DNA of 64,000 bases from Ophiostoma sp. CBS 140.51 (taxonomy: Eukaryota; Ascomycota; Sordariomycetes; Ophiostomatales; Ophiostomataceae): contig JANSLP010000140.1 of NCBI GenBank assembly GCA_029298735.1, positions 1 through 64,000 of the forward strand. Reading direction: 5' to 3'. Under the pieces are notes generated by a model that was not told where the DNA came from, did not search any database, and was given only the letters and a program-made list of their open reading frames with translations. This document shows, one piece after another, positions 32,301 through 45,345 of this stretch. The first letter of the stretch is position 1. Every line of letters starts with the position of its first letter. The position numbers and the translations under genes were made by a program.

Positions 32301-35300
32301 TTACCCAGGAAATGGTTTCTCGGGCGCCTGCAGAGCGGCAGACAATACGACGTACAAAGAAAAGTACGGACGATACTTTGCAAAGATACTTTACGAGCAC
32401 TAAACTACAAGGAGTACACGATCCAGAACGGAGAAGAGGTGCCGAAGATAGGGGCAGCGTGTTGTTGTCCGTCCTCCGTCCATATCGTGTTCAACAAAAA
32501 AAAAAGAAAGAAAATGACAAGAATGAGAAGACGACGTATCATTGCGATTGGAGATCCCCGGGATAGCCTGGGATAGCACTTTGTGATGGCTGGTGGTCTG
32601 TGACCGTCTGTGATATCCAGGATAGACCCTGGCCAGCCCAGGATAAGGAGCGGCAGTCTGAAGCCCAAAAGCGCACGCATTTAGCCAGGTCAGCAAGGTT
32701 TACCACAGGAGTAGGTCATGATACCTCGAGATAACTCCGCAAGAGGAGCCGTGAGAGGCGCCGTTGACACAAGTATTGGTTTTGGCAGCTGGTATCGCGG
32801 CAAATTCCATTGCAAAGGAGGCGTCCGTTCCCCCTGGTCTCGACCTCGCGCCGCCTCCCAATACCTCCGAAGCCACTGTCACGCTGTGCTGCGCCGTACG
32901 CACAGCGTCGTAGTCGTATCGTATTGCCGGCCAGGGGGGGCATTTACAGGGGCCGTTTCTCGAATGGAGGAGCGAATGGGGGAGCCTGGCCCGATTCCGA
33001 GTTTTTGTCACAAAAAATTCTCCTTTGTAGAAAATCCCAGAACAAATTCTAAAAACCCCCCAACGAAACCGCGACAAAAGACAGCGGGCTTTTTGACCTT
33101 TTATGTCTCCCCGACCAGGGATGAAGACGCACAGAGGATTGGCAAGATTGACCAGGTCCCGGCTAACATCGCCCCTATTCGCAGCTTGGACGCAGCTTGG
33201 ACGTCTGAGAGTTACTTGCAAAAAAAGGAAAGAAGTGACCGGCAGTCGAACGCGGCAATCCGGGCAATGAGAGGCAAGTCTGAGAAGTTAGGACTGTCTG
33301 TGGGATACCCTGCCCTGTCGTTCTCAATTCCTCTTGTTCACTATCCGCGATGTGAGTGGGAGGTGTGTGGAGAAGAAAATGATAGCAGTGCACGGGGAGT
33401 CTTGTTGGTATTTAAAGTTGAATGATATTTAAACATCGTACAAGCGAAATCCAACAGACAAAAAAAAGAGGCCGAATAGAAACGAAATGAAAGAGGATAG
33501 AAACAAAGAATACAAGTAGAAAAACAATCGGACAGTATGTACAAAATACAAAGCAATACGTGCGCGTCAAGGCAAATCCCGAGAGGAACCAACAAGAACC
33601 AACAGACTGGCACCTGTGACGACGAAAAAAAGGCACAAGATCGTCCACTCACAGCCCGCGCCGAGCCACCTCGTTCTCTCGTGCAGAAACGATACCCATG
33701 CCGGGCCGAGCAGACACATGCGGCGTAGCTCGTTGTGCTTTCTTTTTGTTGCTTTTTGTCCAAGTGAAAGTGTTGTGAAAATACGCCGTAAATTTGTGTC
33801 ATTTCTATCCAGCTGTCTCCTGTCACATCACCTCCTCTCCGTACCTTTCATTCTGTTTCTTTGGCTCTGACCTCGTGGCAGCTGGCCCTTGTTGGTGGAC
33901 AAAAAGGACAAGGAAGACAAGGAAGGCAAAGGTGGAGTGCCGAGGGATGTCGGGTTATCCTCTTTTCTTCACAGCGAGTATGGGTCCTGAAGGTGAGACA
34001 TATCGCAATCGCTGAGCGGGGACCCATTGCCGCCGCGGCCGTCTCCCAGTCTCCCAGAGCTCTTCTTTCTTTCTTACGACGTATCATCACCATCTTCACC
34101 TTCCTCGTCGACAGCTTACCCGTCTCTCTGGACATCTCCTTTACTCAGTATTACTCTCTTTCCCAGTCGGGACCATCCGCCGCCCGCTAGGTCTAAATTC
34201 GGCAGCCATGTAGTCGTCCTAGGCCGTCCATCTGTTGACATTGTTCCTTCGTCGTCCTTTTGTTTGTCGACTGGTGTTGATTTCTTGTCCCTTTTCGTCA
34301 ATAATGTTCCTTCGGCACACCCACAGTGCTCCTCCACGAGTATGGCGTAACGCTCCGAAATGTCGTACTGCTGTGACGGCGGAGCTTTTGAATCTTACGG
34401 GAGTACTTTGTGACTTTTTTTTGTATTACTGGGAGTGCACAGAGGACTATTGAATTTTGTTTCAATTTTGGGAGGTGCCAGTGCTGTTGGTGGGTCTTGT
34501 TCGTTATTCTGTAGCGTGGCAAGGGCGTGGCATTTGGGGCAGGTCCAGGCTACTTCAGGGCAAGCGTCGAGAGAGAAAGACAACGGGTGTCATGTGGGTA
34601 TCATCACAAGTATCCACGGGGGTCCACGGCGAGTCCACATGCTGTCCAGGGGGCTGGGAAAAGCTCCAGGCCTTGCTTGCTCAGAACAGGCCTGTCGAAA
34701 GAGGGGGTTTCTCGGGCGTGCATCTCACTTTTCGTGGAGCTTCTTCTCCTCTTTCTTTCTTTTTTTGTTCTCCTCTCTGTTTCTCTTCTTTCTCCTCTTT
34801 TGATGCAAGGCCGCTCCCGAATATGGATTGGACTCTGTTTTGATTGTTTGGGACAACTTGCGACTGGCTCGTCAGTGCATCGTGGAGTTGGCGGTGTGTT
34901 TTAGTGTTTTAATGTTTCTTGTGTTTGTTGTCCATTTCTTTTCGACTTCTCGCCGTACTGTGTAATACGCTCTCCTTCACCTCCCAGGCTCTCTCCAAGC
35001 CTCCCCACTCCCGTCCACCGTTGGAGCTAGCACACGGCCGTTGCAGATGGATTCACTTGCTTTCTTTTTCTTGCTTTTTGTGTTTTCTTTTCAAATGTGC
35101 TTTCTTTTTCGTAACACTTTGCTCCGTCCTCCGTGCTTTTCCCGTTTTACCGTTTTCCACTGCCTCGTCGATGACAGAGCCACCTCTCCCCGGAACATCC
35201 TACCGATAGGGACAGCCCGGTTCTGCTTCGCCACAGCCTCCCATAGGCCAGCATGCACGGCTATGCAGCATCCTTGCTGCTGTGCAGATGCAGTTTGTAA

Positions 35301-36056
35301 AGTGCTCCGAACTGCACTGCATCGACGACGTATTATTCTGTATATTTTGATTTCCCATGCAGCTTCTTCCTCCCGCTAGTACTCCGTCTATTTCTTGACT
35401 CCGGACTCCGTATATTGCACACCATCTTTGTGGTACCCCATCCTGTGTTTCTATCCCTTTCTCTCCCGTCTTTTATTTATTTCCTTACCCTTTCTCTGTC
35501 TCCTATGTTTCCTATCTGGATAACAAGGTCACTCCCGTGGCGGTGCTGTCCAGCACGGCATAGTTGGCGCATCTCCACGTTGTTGGCTGACGAGAGTGTG
35601 ACCTTCTCCGTAGCAGTGGATAGGAAAAGGCCACCAAAGATACTCCATAACGACCGTCTCATGCTAGACGTGGTTCTGGACCTCCTATCTTTTTTTTTCC
35701 CAAGTGGAATGGAGTATCACGTCTTCATCGGTGACCCAGTAGGAAAGATGAAATGAAAGATGAGAAAAAAGCTCCGTAGCTCGAAAGACGGAGCACGGCT
35801 CCAGTTTCGTGGATTCCACAGGGATGTCAACTAAAGGATTCATCGAGGATTCTCGTCAATAACTCCACGGCCCCATCCGCCCCCTTTTTTTTCAACGTTT
35901 TTTGGCTTCTTTGGCGTCTTACGGCGGCCGTTGATTGTCCTTTTGCAGTTACTCTCTTGTCAACGACAATGGAGACCCCGGCCGGATGTCTCCACGGAAT
36001 CCTACAAGTTCAGGTTGAGCTGGGCCTGGAGGACGGGAATGGCAGCATCTTGGATA

Positions 36057-36077
36057 TTTTCTTTCTTTCTTTCTTTC
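36057..36077. repeat. (TTTC)n microsatellite
   Basis: About five TTTC units followed by a short GTC triplet run. Confidence 0.8.
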
Positions 36078-39000
36078 GTCGTCGTCGCGAAAGTTGCACG
36101 GCTGGCGCTCCGTCGCCATTGGGTGCATTGGTTGTGGAACAAAAGACAAGGCCAAGAAAGTCCAGGCCAGAAGAACACCAGAAAGAGAAAGGACGGGGTC
36201 AGCGGCCACTGTAACCGTAGTGCGGTTGCGCTCGTCCAGCGTTCATCCAGCATTCTGTTTTAGGCCCGGTGGTTGCGACGGCGGGCACGTTTCCTTCACA
36301 ATTTCTCGTCTTTTTTTCGACGGCTGACTGCTACGCTCTTGGTTACGACGTCGTGCTGCGACGTGGCTGATTCTGGACTCTGGTCACTGACTTTGACTGA
36401 AAAGTATTCGTCTTTCACAAAGCAAGATACACATCTACACAAACATTATAGAGTTTAAAACCAAATATGCATTAATACAAAAGATGATGTTCTCTGTTAT
36501 TCTCATATATACCTAAATTGTGCTGAATTAGCATAGCAGGCTGCCAGATGTTCAAGGACGATCCATTACTTCGACGATACTTGCACAAAATTTGCCTGAT
36601 TAATACAGCCACAGTATCACTTTTCATTACTCAGTTGTCATTGCTCACACTGGATCTCTTTCCTATCGCTGGTCTCCCATTACGTGCTCTCCCTTTTGTT
36701 GTCACTGTCTGGTCGTTTTCCTTCCTCATATTTCCTCCCGGGACCCCTCCCCTCCCTTATTCTATTCTGCATGGCGTTCAATGCAATACGACCCCGGAGA
36801 AGACAGGGTTGTTTTCTGGCTTTCTCTTTTTGTCTTTTGGTGTCCTTTCCTTCCCGTTCTATCGTCCTCGATTTTATCAAAAACTATTGTTTGCCAATGA
36901 TTCTCTTTCCTTTATTCTCTCCCTCCACGCCCACTTCCTTTTCGGTCGAGTCTGTCGCAGATTGTCGTGTCCTCGCCGGAGCACGGGTCAGCCCCCGTCC
37001 CTCCCCTTGAGAGGAGCTCCCCTCCCCATCCACCCTTCAATGTTCACCCACCCCTTTCGACTTTTACAAATGTCCCTACCCTGGTCCACACCGGCAGTCT
37101 TTTCCAGTCAGCCAAGATGTTGCTGTCATGCCGGTCCTCTGACAGACCACGGAGTGCGTGCCGTCGAATGTCGTCTTTTGAAGAGCGAGAACGTCGTTCT
37201 GTGAGACACGTAGTAAATTTGACCTCTCATATTTCTCTGTTTTGGTTTTTGTCATTTTCTTTTCATGAACATCGTTGCTTTCTTTTTCATCTTCCCATTT
37301 GGGCCTCATACATCGTGATGTTGCAGTCTGCAATGGCATATCAAATGCCCCAAAAGAGATGCACCCAATTTTGACAAGCTGTCTTTCTCGTTTGGCCATA
37401 TCTTTCTTTTCCTACACAGCCTGTTTCCTTTCCTCTTATTGATTTCCACGGCGCTCTGCAAATCATCTGCAAAACAAAACAGCGCCCAAACAGTTCAAAA
37501 TAGCAGTTTTGCTATCACAAACAATGGCAACAAAGAGAGAGCCATAGAACCACAGAGCATGGATGTGACTGGCCTGTGCTTTCAGGGCTGTTAGAGAGCT
37601 ATTGTTGAGGACCAATTGGGAAGTCAAGGAAATCACAGGGAGGGATCGTCGCCGAGAATTAAAAGGCGATTGTGTCGTGAAAGAGCGCAAGAGCCCAACC
37701 AAGCTCCTAATATGGACTTAGCAGCCAATATTGTGTCTCGATTGTGGTTGTCTCTATTTCCTTGTCTCCTTGTGTCTTTTGTATGTTGTATGTTGTCTCT
37801 CCTCCGTATTGCTTCCTCCCCCCCTTTACGATTTTCATGTGCAATGCATCCCTCATTCGCTTCACACATTAAGCTTTTCAGCCGTCACCTCTGTCACTCG
37901 TCGCCGAATTTTTGTGGTAACCAATTTGGTAACAATTTTTTTCGGTCACCAGGGCTGTCACAAGGGCTGGAGCACGTTTCGTTACGCATGTGCGTGCGCA
38001 AGACCCAACGCAAGCCAGTGGAAGGCACCACACACACTTGAGTTAATTTGGTTGCAGCCCTTGGATTAAGCATCCCGCTGGCACGGGACAGACATCAAAA
38101 ATCCATTAAAGCCTGGAGACATAAAACGTCTGATATAGGGGACAAGGCAGGGAATAAAGACAGAACAGAGGACAGGTATTTGTGCAATACACAGTACAGG
38201 CATACCGACGCAAAGCATCAACACGGGCGGCAGGCATAATGCGGAGAGGATATTTAATATTTGAAAATATCATTCAGCAAGAAAGTTGTCAACTCTTTAA
38301 ATTATGAGTTGCCTCCCGGGGCTACACTAGCTTGAAATTATCTGGTATTAACTGCTGTCTGTATTCTCTGTTGGACAAAATCAAAGTACTTGTACCCGTA
38401 CTCCGTCAAACTCCCCAAAACGCCGGGCACCCCACCGTGCCTCGCCTCTCTTCCCCTTCTTGCCTTTTTGGCCGCCCGCACACTTTCCAACACCACTTTA
38501 CAATCTCGCCAGGGACACCCTGGCACGGCTGGCGCCGCGAACCTGCCGGGTGAACGTGTCAGGTAGGCCTGGTCCAGCTGGCGAGCAACAAAAAAAGAAA
38601 CCAAGAAGATCAAAAAGACACGGGAAAAAACCTCCGTAGGTCGGAGGTGAGCAGTAGCATGGATTTGACACTCCAAGAGCATGGATGTGCGTGGGGAAAA
38701 GAAGGGGTAAAGGAGAGAGGGAAGAAACCGAGAGTCAAAATATATTCCGGCTCGTGGCCCGAGAAGCGAGGTTTGTTTGCACGGCGGACTGTTTTCATTG
38801 CTGCCACTAGCATGGCTCTGAATTTATGTACTCCGTATTCTGTATGCACATCATTTCGCCTTGCATTTGTTGTCCGCGACAAAACCAACAGCGGCAACAA
38901 AACACAGTACGAAGCAAATCTGTTGACGAAGTTGTACTTTGTCAGATACGTCGCAGTTTGTCTGCGAAAAATGCATCTACGTCGCACTGAGAACCAAAAA

Positions 39001-40484
39001 GAAAAAGGGAAGGCACGGAGTAATACCCGGAGTTTTGGTTGGCATGGTGTGAGTGGTGATTGTGTGTGCCTGTGACAGTCCGTCAAATTTATGCCTGTCC
39101 GTCACTCGTCACTCTCGTCACTCTTCGCCACCATCTGTTTCCTTGGGTCTCTCTCGTCTCCTGCAGGCCGGTATTGGAGAGGGGAAATTCTGTGATGAAG
39201 AGTAAAAATGGGGAGGACAGGAGGGACACTGGCAGGAATGACGGGCAGTTGAGGGTGTACAGACAGTGTACAAAATACAAGAGGGCTCTGGGCAGCGCCC
39301 GATTCGTCCACCGGGTCTGTCCAAACGTCGCAGAGCATGATGGGCCCTGCAGCAGCGATGCACTGCAGAACGGCAGCGCGGGCGGAGGTACGTGATGCGC
39401 ATACTATCCGCAGCCATGCGTGCAGAAAATCTACGGCTACGGAGCGAGTTTATTTTCTCCCTTTTATCGTTTTATCATTCACTCTCTTTGATCTTATTTG
39501 TGTGCTATTTTATTTTTATTTCTTAACCCTCCCGTTTCCGTCTTAGTATTTGTTGGTTCGCCTGCCCCAGGCGGAACCAGACGAGCCAGATTGTTCCCAG
39601 ACTCTCCCACGCTCTGTTGAGTGGCCCGTTCCCTTTCGGATTTTCCGAGTGTCTCTTTTGTCTCTTCTGGCAACTGGAAACTCTTGCGACAGGGATCAGG
39701 GGTTGGTCGCTAGCGGGAGTCCGAGGTCAGAAACCAGGCCCGGCGCTCGAAACACGTTGAGGGAAAGAGGAGAACTGAGAAAATGTGAGCGAGAGCGGGC
39801 GGGAGATGACAGGGGTCTGGGGTTGACGCAGGGGGATTGACGACAACGCCCTCGACCTCCAGACCTCCAAAGTCTTGGGTTTGAGCCACAATTTCGAAAG
39901 CTGCTTTCCAACCGCTCTTTGTTAAAAGGGACAACAAAACGGGCCAGAAATAGAAAGAAAGACATCAGTTAGACATGATAGTGACTTAATATTGTTGGTC
40001 GAATTGAAAACAAGAAAATCAAAAGTGAGTGATAAAAATACAGAAAATTCTTTATTTTATTTTTAATTATTTTCCACGACTCGCTTGCCAGTTCCCCCGA
40101 GTCGCGGCCGTTCCATGTCTTGAGTCTGGCCGGTTCCTCTGTTTTGTGTACCTCTTCTGTCTATCCTCGCGTTTCCATTGTCAACGTCTTGTCCAACTTT
40201 GCCTGTCCAACTCTCTCAACTCATCCCAGCATCCCCTTGTCTTTCCTGTCCCCCTATTTTCGTTCTTTTTCTTCTTCTCGGAGCACTCCGTCAAACGCGC
40301 CAAAGCTAGCGGTCCGGCCCCTGGCTTCTCCCACTTTGTTTATCAGCGCCAGTGAAGCAAGCCAGACCTGGTCTAGGAGCCCTGGGCGCGATGGACAGGA
40401 CGATGGATGCCATCGACTAAAGGACGCCCTTCCCCGCCTCCATTACCGTGACGAGTCTTCCTTGTAGTTTTAGCTTGCCTCGCA

Positions 40485-40540
40485 AAAACGTGAAAACGTG
40501 AAAACGTGAAAACGTGAAAACGTGAAAACGTGAAAACGTA
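40485..40540. repeat. 8-bp minisatellite, AAAACGTG x7
   Basis: Six perfect tandem copies of AAAACGTG and a seventh ending in A. The unit contains ACGTG, a bZIP/bHLH core-like word, but the array looks like slippage expansion. Confidence 0.9.
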
Positions 40541-41192
40541 AGCAACGCGCGACGCTGTTTGATGGGCCGAGGGTGTATTTCCACTTGCACGTCCTGCATC
40601 GTTGAGGAGCCTGTCACCGGTTGCCGTTCTCCTTTGACTTGTCTTTTGCCTCTTTTGCTTCTTTTCCCGTTCGTTTTTGCTCTTTTTGCTCTTTCTCAAC
40701 TCACCTCACATCGCCTCGCCTCTTTGCCCGCTGGATCGAATGGCAGACAAGACAGCTCCACACACACTGGTCCTCTTGACGACATGCATGACCTGCATTG
40801 ATGGAGGATGGATGATGGATTATGATGGGGTGTCATGATCGAAATAGGATAAGTTTTGCAAGTTATGAATGCGGAATAAGACTGGCACTTCAATATTGAA
40901 TTTTGGTTGTCTCCAAGTTCTTATTCCCGCCCAGATCGATTAATTTCGACTGCGAATGTAGACTGCACTTGTCTTAAGGCGTAAGATCATAAACCTGTGC
41001 GTCGTGTCACCAGGTCCGAGCCATGGCGGCCACGACCCTGAGTTCTGAACCCAGAACCCAGGCTGGGGGCGTCTGGGCGCATATCTCGGATCGCAGTGCG
41101 GCAGACCAACAGCGGCATGTTCCTGTCGACAAGTACTTGTACACATACTTCGTATCTTATCTCTCTTGCAGCTGCATTTGATTATGGATGCG

Positions 41193-41219
41193 CCAATTTG
41201 TCCAATTTGTCCAATTTGT
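41193..41219. repeat. 9-bp tandem repeat, CCAATTTGT x3
   Basis: Three perfect copies of CCAATTTGT, each starting with a CCAAT-box word. Confidence 0.85.
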
Positions 41220-44200
41220 CCATTCTGCCAATCTTCAATCGATCAATCTCATTTTAGCTCGTCCCTCTCACCCTTCTCATCTATCCCTCCTTGTCCTTGC
41301 ATGATGGATGACAGCTCTCGGCCCGTGTTGCTACCTTTCTCTGACGAGACTATTTTCTCTCTGCTTTCTTTACTTTGTCAACTTCCTCTGCTTGTTTCCC
41401 TCACCTTTCCCCCTCACCATCCTGTCTTCACTCGGGATAGGGTTGCATACGACGTGCTCTGCCTCCTGCGCCATCTTGCATGCATTGCATCCTCATTGCA
41501 TCCTCACCCGACGTTCCAACGAACTCTTCGGCCTCGGTGCCTGCAAACCGACGAACTGTGAAGCATCTTACTGTGTCGTCGTGTATTTTTATCCTGTCTT
41601 TCTGACTTTCCGACAAGACTTTTTCATCCGTCACTTGCCTGTCTTGATTTTGAACTTCATGCCCGGCTGCGGTCAGCAAAACCCCCGACATCACCCTCGA
41701 TATTCACCCTCGACACGCACCCTAGCTTATCCACTCACACTTCGGCCCGTAGACGCAATAAACGCTGCAAAGCCTTCTGTCACTCTCTCACTTCAACGCC
41801 ATTCTTCAGCAAAACGGTCAAGACTCCACCCCCTTGCCTCCTCGCCTCCTCTGGGCTTCTCTCCCCCCGTTTTAGACGCGAACGTTGGCCCCCCTTTTCT
41901 CTTGGGTCCTTCGTTTTCTGCACTACTGCACCTCATCCATTTTCATCATTTTTCGTTTTTCGAGCACGCACCACACCATGCACCTTGACCCCTGCTGTGT
42001 CTTGTCCTGTCTCTGCATCTCATTGCCTTTTTCATGACCCTGTGCCTTGTTCGCATCCTTCCGCAAGCACACACATTTTTCTTTCCTCCTGTGGCTCCTT
42101 TGGCTGGCTCCTCTCCTCCTCCGGCCTAGCTTTCCCTTGTCTGTGCCCTTGTCGATGGGCCTCGATATCCTTGCCCCCCTCTCCGCTTTTGCCACCATCT
42201 CTCTTTTGATCTTTGCCTGTTTTGTCCTCTTGTCTTCTTTTGCCTTGACCGGTTTCCTCAAGCCGGCCTTGCTAGCACAGACAGTTGTAGGGCAGGGGCT
42301 CAAACCAAAGAAAATAAGAAAGAGAGAAACGACAGACGACAAAGAAGGTAAAAGATTGCAGCAAACTGCATCCACAAACATCAGGATGTTGCAACCTCGC
42401 GGGGGGTTTGATTCTTTTTTAAACTGTTCCACATTTGTTCCCTTGCATTCATTTTGTATCCTCTTTTGTCGTCTCGCAAGAATGCCATATTGACGAAGGA
42501 GAAAGAGGGTTGAAGTCACGAGTCTTCTGCCTGACACTTGACTCCGTATATGTACAAGGAACTGCTCCGTCCCTCCACATCCTTACCTCCATGCTTTCCT
42601 TTTTCTACTCGACCGAGCCTTGCGTCGTTGCCGTAGTCCGTAGCCCATCCGTAGCCCCTTGTAGCCCCATCAGTAGCCTCTTTTCTGGAGCCTCTTTCTT
42701 GTCTTTGCCGCTTCTCTTTCCACTCTTGGCATTCTTTTCTCAACGGGGAACAGAGCACATCGTTCATCGAACGTCGTACTGCTTTCTTTTTCCTTTAATC
42801 ATCCTCCATTGTGAGAGGGCTTACCTCGCCGGCTGCTTCACCCACCGCCGCCATACTGAAAACTCCTCCCACAACCCCTGCAAGATACGCTCAAGATCAT
42901 CACCCATCCTTCCCCGTGCATATTGTGCAGTGTGTGCTGTGCAGCCTACAGCCTGCAGCGTGCATCCGGGAGAACGAATCCTCTTCGGCGGTTACCGTGC
43001 CTGTGAGTGCTCTGTCTTTGCCATTGCCTTTGAGCCGTCGTGTATTTGTGCGTTCCCATCCTGACTGTGCTCCCTGACATCCTTCCTCACAGTGCCCCCG
43101 TCATTTTTTGCCTCCTCCGTTCCACCTCCCATCCTCCGTTGCCCATCACTCCATCTTCAGTGGACGTTAGATTCTTTGAATTTTTGTATTTTTTCTTGCT
43201 ATTCTTTTCTTATTTGCCTCCCCCTCCGTTACCCACCACCACCGCCAACACCACAAATCTCTTCCCTCCACCACCCCCGACCCAAACAAAAAGAAAAGAC
43301 GGTGTCGAACTGTGAAACATCGTTCTGTGCCAGCCCTGATCGACAATCGCCTATTCTAGTACATACGCAGTACTGTTGGCAGGCAAAGCGGCAGGTCCTG
43401 GCCAGCCCGCAACAGAACCAGACAACAGCAAAGTCTGGTGTGGGGAGCCCGACAAAAAGGGAGATCAAAAAGGAAATAAAAATAAATTGACAGCATACGG
43501 GAACAGAAACCATAAGACACACAACGACGAAAAGAAGGGTACTGTACGGAGATCAAGACAAAATAGAAACTAAGAACAATAAACGAGCAAAACACAACCA
43601 AAGGACGACTCGCAACGGACTCTTTCTCTCCACGACCGACGACGATCGCAGCAGAAACAAAGCAGAAACACAAAAACACACGAAACATACACAAAATCTC
43701 TTCACCAAAGAAACATAAGAAACAAGAGCCAGAGCAGATCGCGACCGAGACGGCCACATCCATACAACGAGCGACCTCGGCACAATCGACAAAGTAAAAT
43801 ACCTGTACTTGGAAGGTGTGTGGTTTACGGCGTGTTGTGGCGTGGACGATCTGAGAACGAGGGTGAGCAGTTAAAAAAGAGGGTGAAGAGAGAAAATCGA
43901 CCAGGGGGGAGTGTGACTACAGATCCATCGCACAAGGGAACGGTGTGTGATTTTGTGGTGTCTGGTTTCTGGTGTGGTGTGGTCAAGAACAACGGGAATT
44001 AGAATAGACACTGCGAGGGAGAAACGACGAAACCAACAAAAAAGACCAAAAAGACCAAAAACAAAACAGGCACAAAAAAAGAAATCGACAAAGACGGACA
44101 GGGGTATCCAAAAGGGCCTTGCCGGTAATCCTTTATATCAAAGAGCCCTGCTCTCCAACGACAAGGAGCAAGAACGACAAGGAAGACGAAGCAAGGTCGT

Positions 44201-45345
44201 GAAGAAGACACAGCGAGACAACTTTGACGACGACACATCGACAACACATAAAAAAGAAAAAGAACAAGAAGAAAAAGAAAGCACAGGTGCCAGCCTTCCA
44301 CCACATTCCTATATCACACCCTCTTCTTGTCCTGTCCTCCACCCTTCACTTGGCTCCCGAGAGGCCGAATTGGGGACGATCGAAAGCAATAAGCAAAAAA
44401 GGCTGCTTCCGAGAAACGAACGAACGAACTGCGGCCCGGCTCAGCTGCAGAAGGGAAAGAAAAGCAACGCAACACGCACACCAGGCTCTCAAGACACCCA
44501 TTGCACCCACGCATAATACTCCCACACAGCAACGCAAGCAAACGCAACGCAACACTGCACTGTACACCTCGTACATACACGCATACAAGCACATACTCGC
44601 ACATAAAAACGCACAACACAGAATAGGACAAACCTAAAAGGCAGTCCAACCCAAAAAGGCCAGGCCAGAAAGAAGGCAGACTAGCCTACCAGCAGACATA
44701 CGGCCAACGCCACTCCTCACTCTGTTCACCCGACTCTGTCCTCTGTTGTACTCTCACCCATCTTTAACCCTCATCTCGCCTTCCCATACGCCAGCGAATA
44801 ATCCAATCCTTCACGCCCACCCACGTCCCCGTCTTTTGCCGTCCTTTGTCTTTCTGTTGTTCTTTCTCTCCTTCACGTCGTGCATCCTCCATCACCCGTT
44901 TTGTTCACACACCACGATACTGTAAATAAAGCCAGAAGAGCCAAAAGAAAGAGAGCAGGTGTCGTCGTCATCTACCGTTGCTGTTGTTGTGGGCAATGGA
45001 GGTCGGCCAGCCCTATCTTTCCGTGTCTTTTTCTACCTTCTCTTTATTTTGTTTCCTGTGCCGGTGTTGATATGATTTTTCCATCTTGATTTCCAAAAGC
45101 AATTTGTTCCCCTTCCGATTTTTTGGTTCACACACGACTTCCGGATATTTTGATCAGTTTTTACCTTTTCCCATCTCCCATTATTTACCGTTTTATTTTG
45201 CATTTGCATTTTGCAGTTTGCAGTTTGCAGTCTACTATTATTTTTTTCGCCATCTTCTCTCCGAACGCCTTCTCCAAATATTCTTCTCTCCTTACTCTTC
45301 CTTTCTCTTCTCCCTCCTTTCTTCTCCTCTCCTCCCTTTCCCACG

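Larger units (their letters stand above)
26074..45345. other. 19-kb gene-poor region
   Basis: Neither strand has an ORF with a recognisable domain, signal peptide or sustained coding character. The longest frames (284 codons at 30619-31473 on the minus strand, 235 codons at 32718-33425 on the plus) read as low-complexity, with many Ser/Phe/Leu or Arg residues, and overlap frames on the other strand. 26.2-27.0 kb is AT-rich. The rest alternates between purine-rich (e.g. 43.3-44.6 kb) and pyrimidine-rich (41.2-43.3 and 44.7-45.3 kb) blocks. It contains a TG microsatellite, an 8-bp minisatellite, a 9-bp triplicate and repeated TACTCCGTA words. No tRNA A/B-box pair was seen. The pyrimidine-rich end looks like the leader of the transcription factor gene. 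Small spliced genes or noncoding transcripts could have been missed. Confidence 0.5.

Noticed and set aside
32560..32655. Repeated GGATAG/CCTGG/CCAGG words that could form a hairpin
   Set aside because: The pairings are short and interrupted, and no known noncoding RNA family is suggested.
32718..33425. 235-codon plus-strand frame
   Set aside because: No domain, and an equally open minus-strand frame (32700-33221) covers the same DNA.
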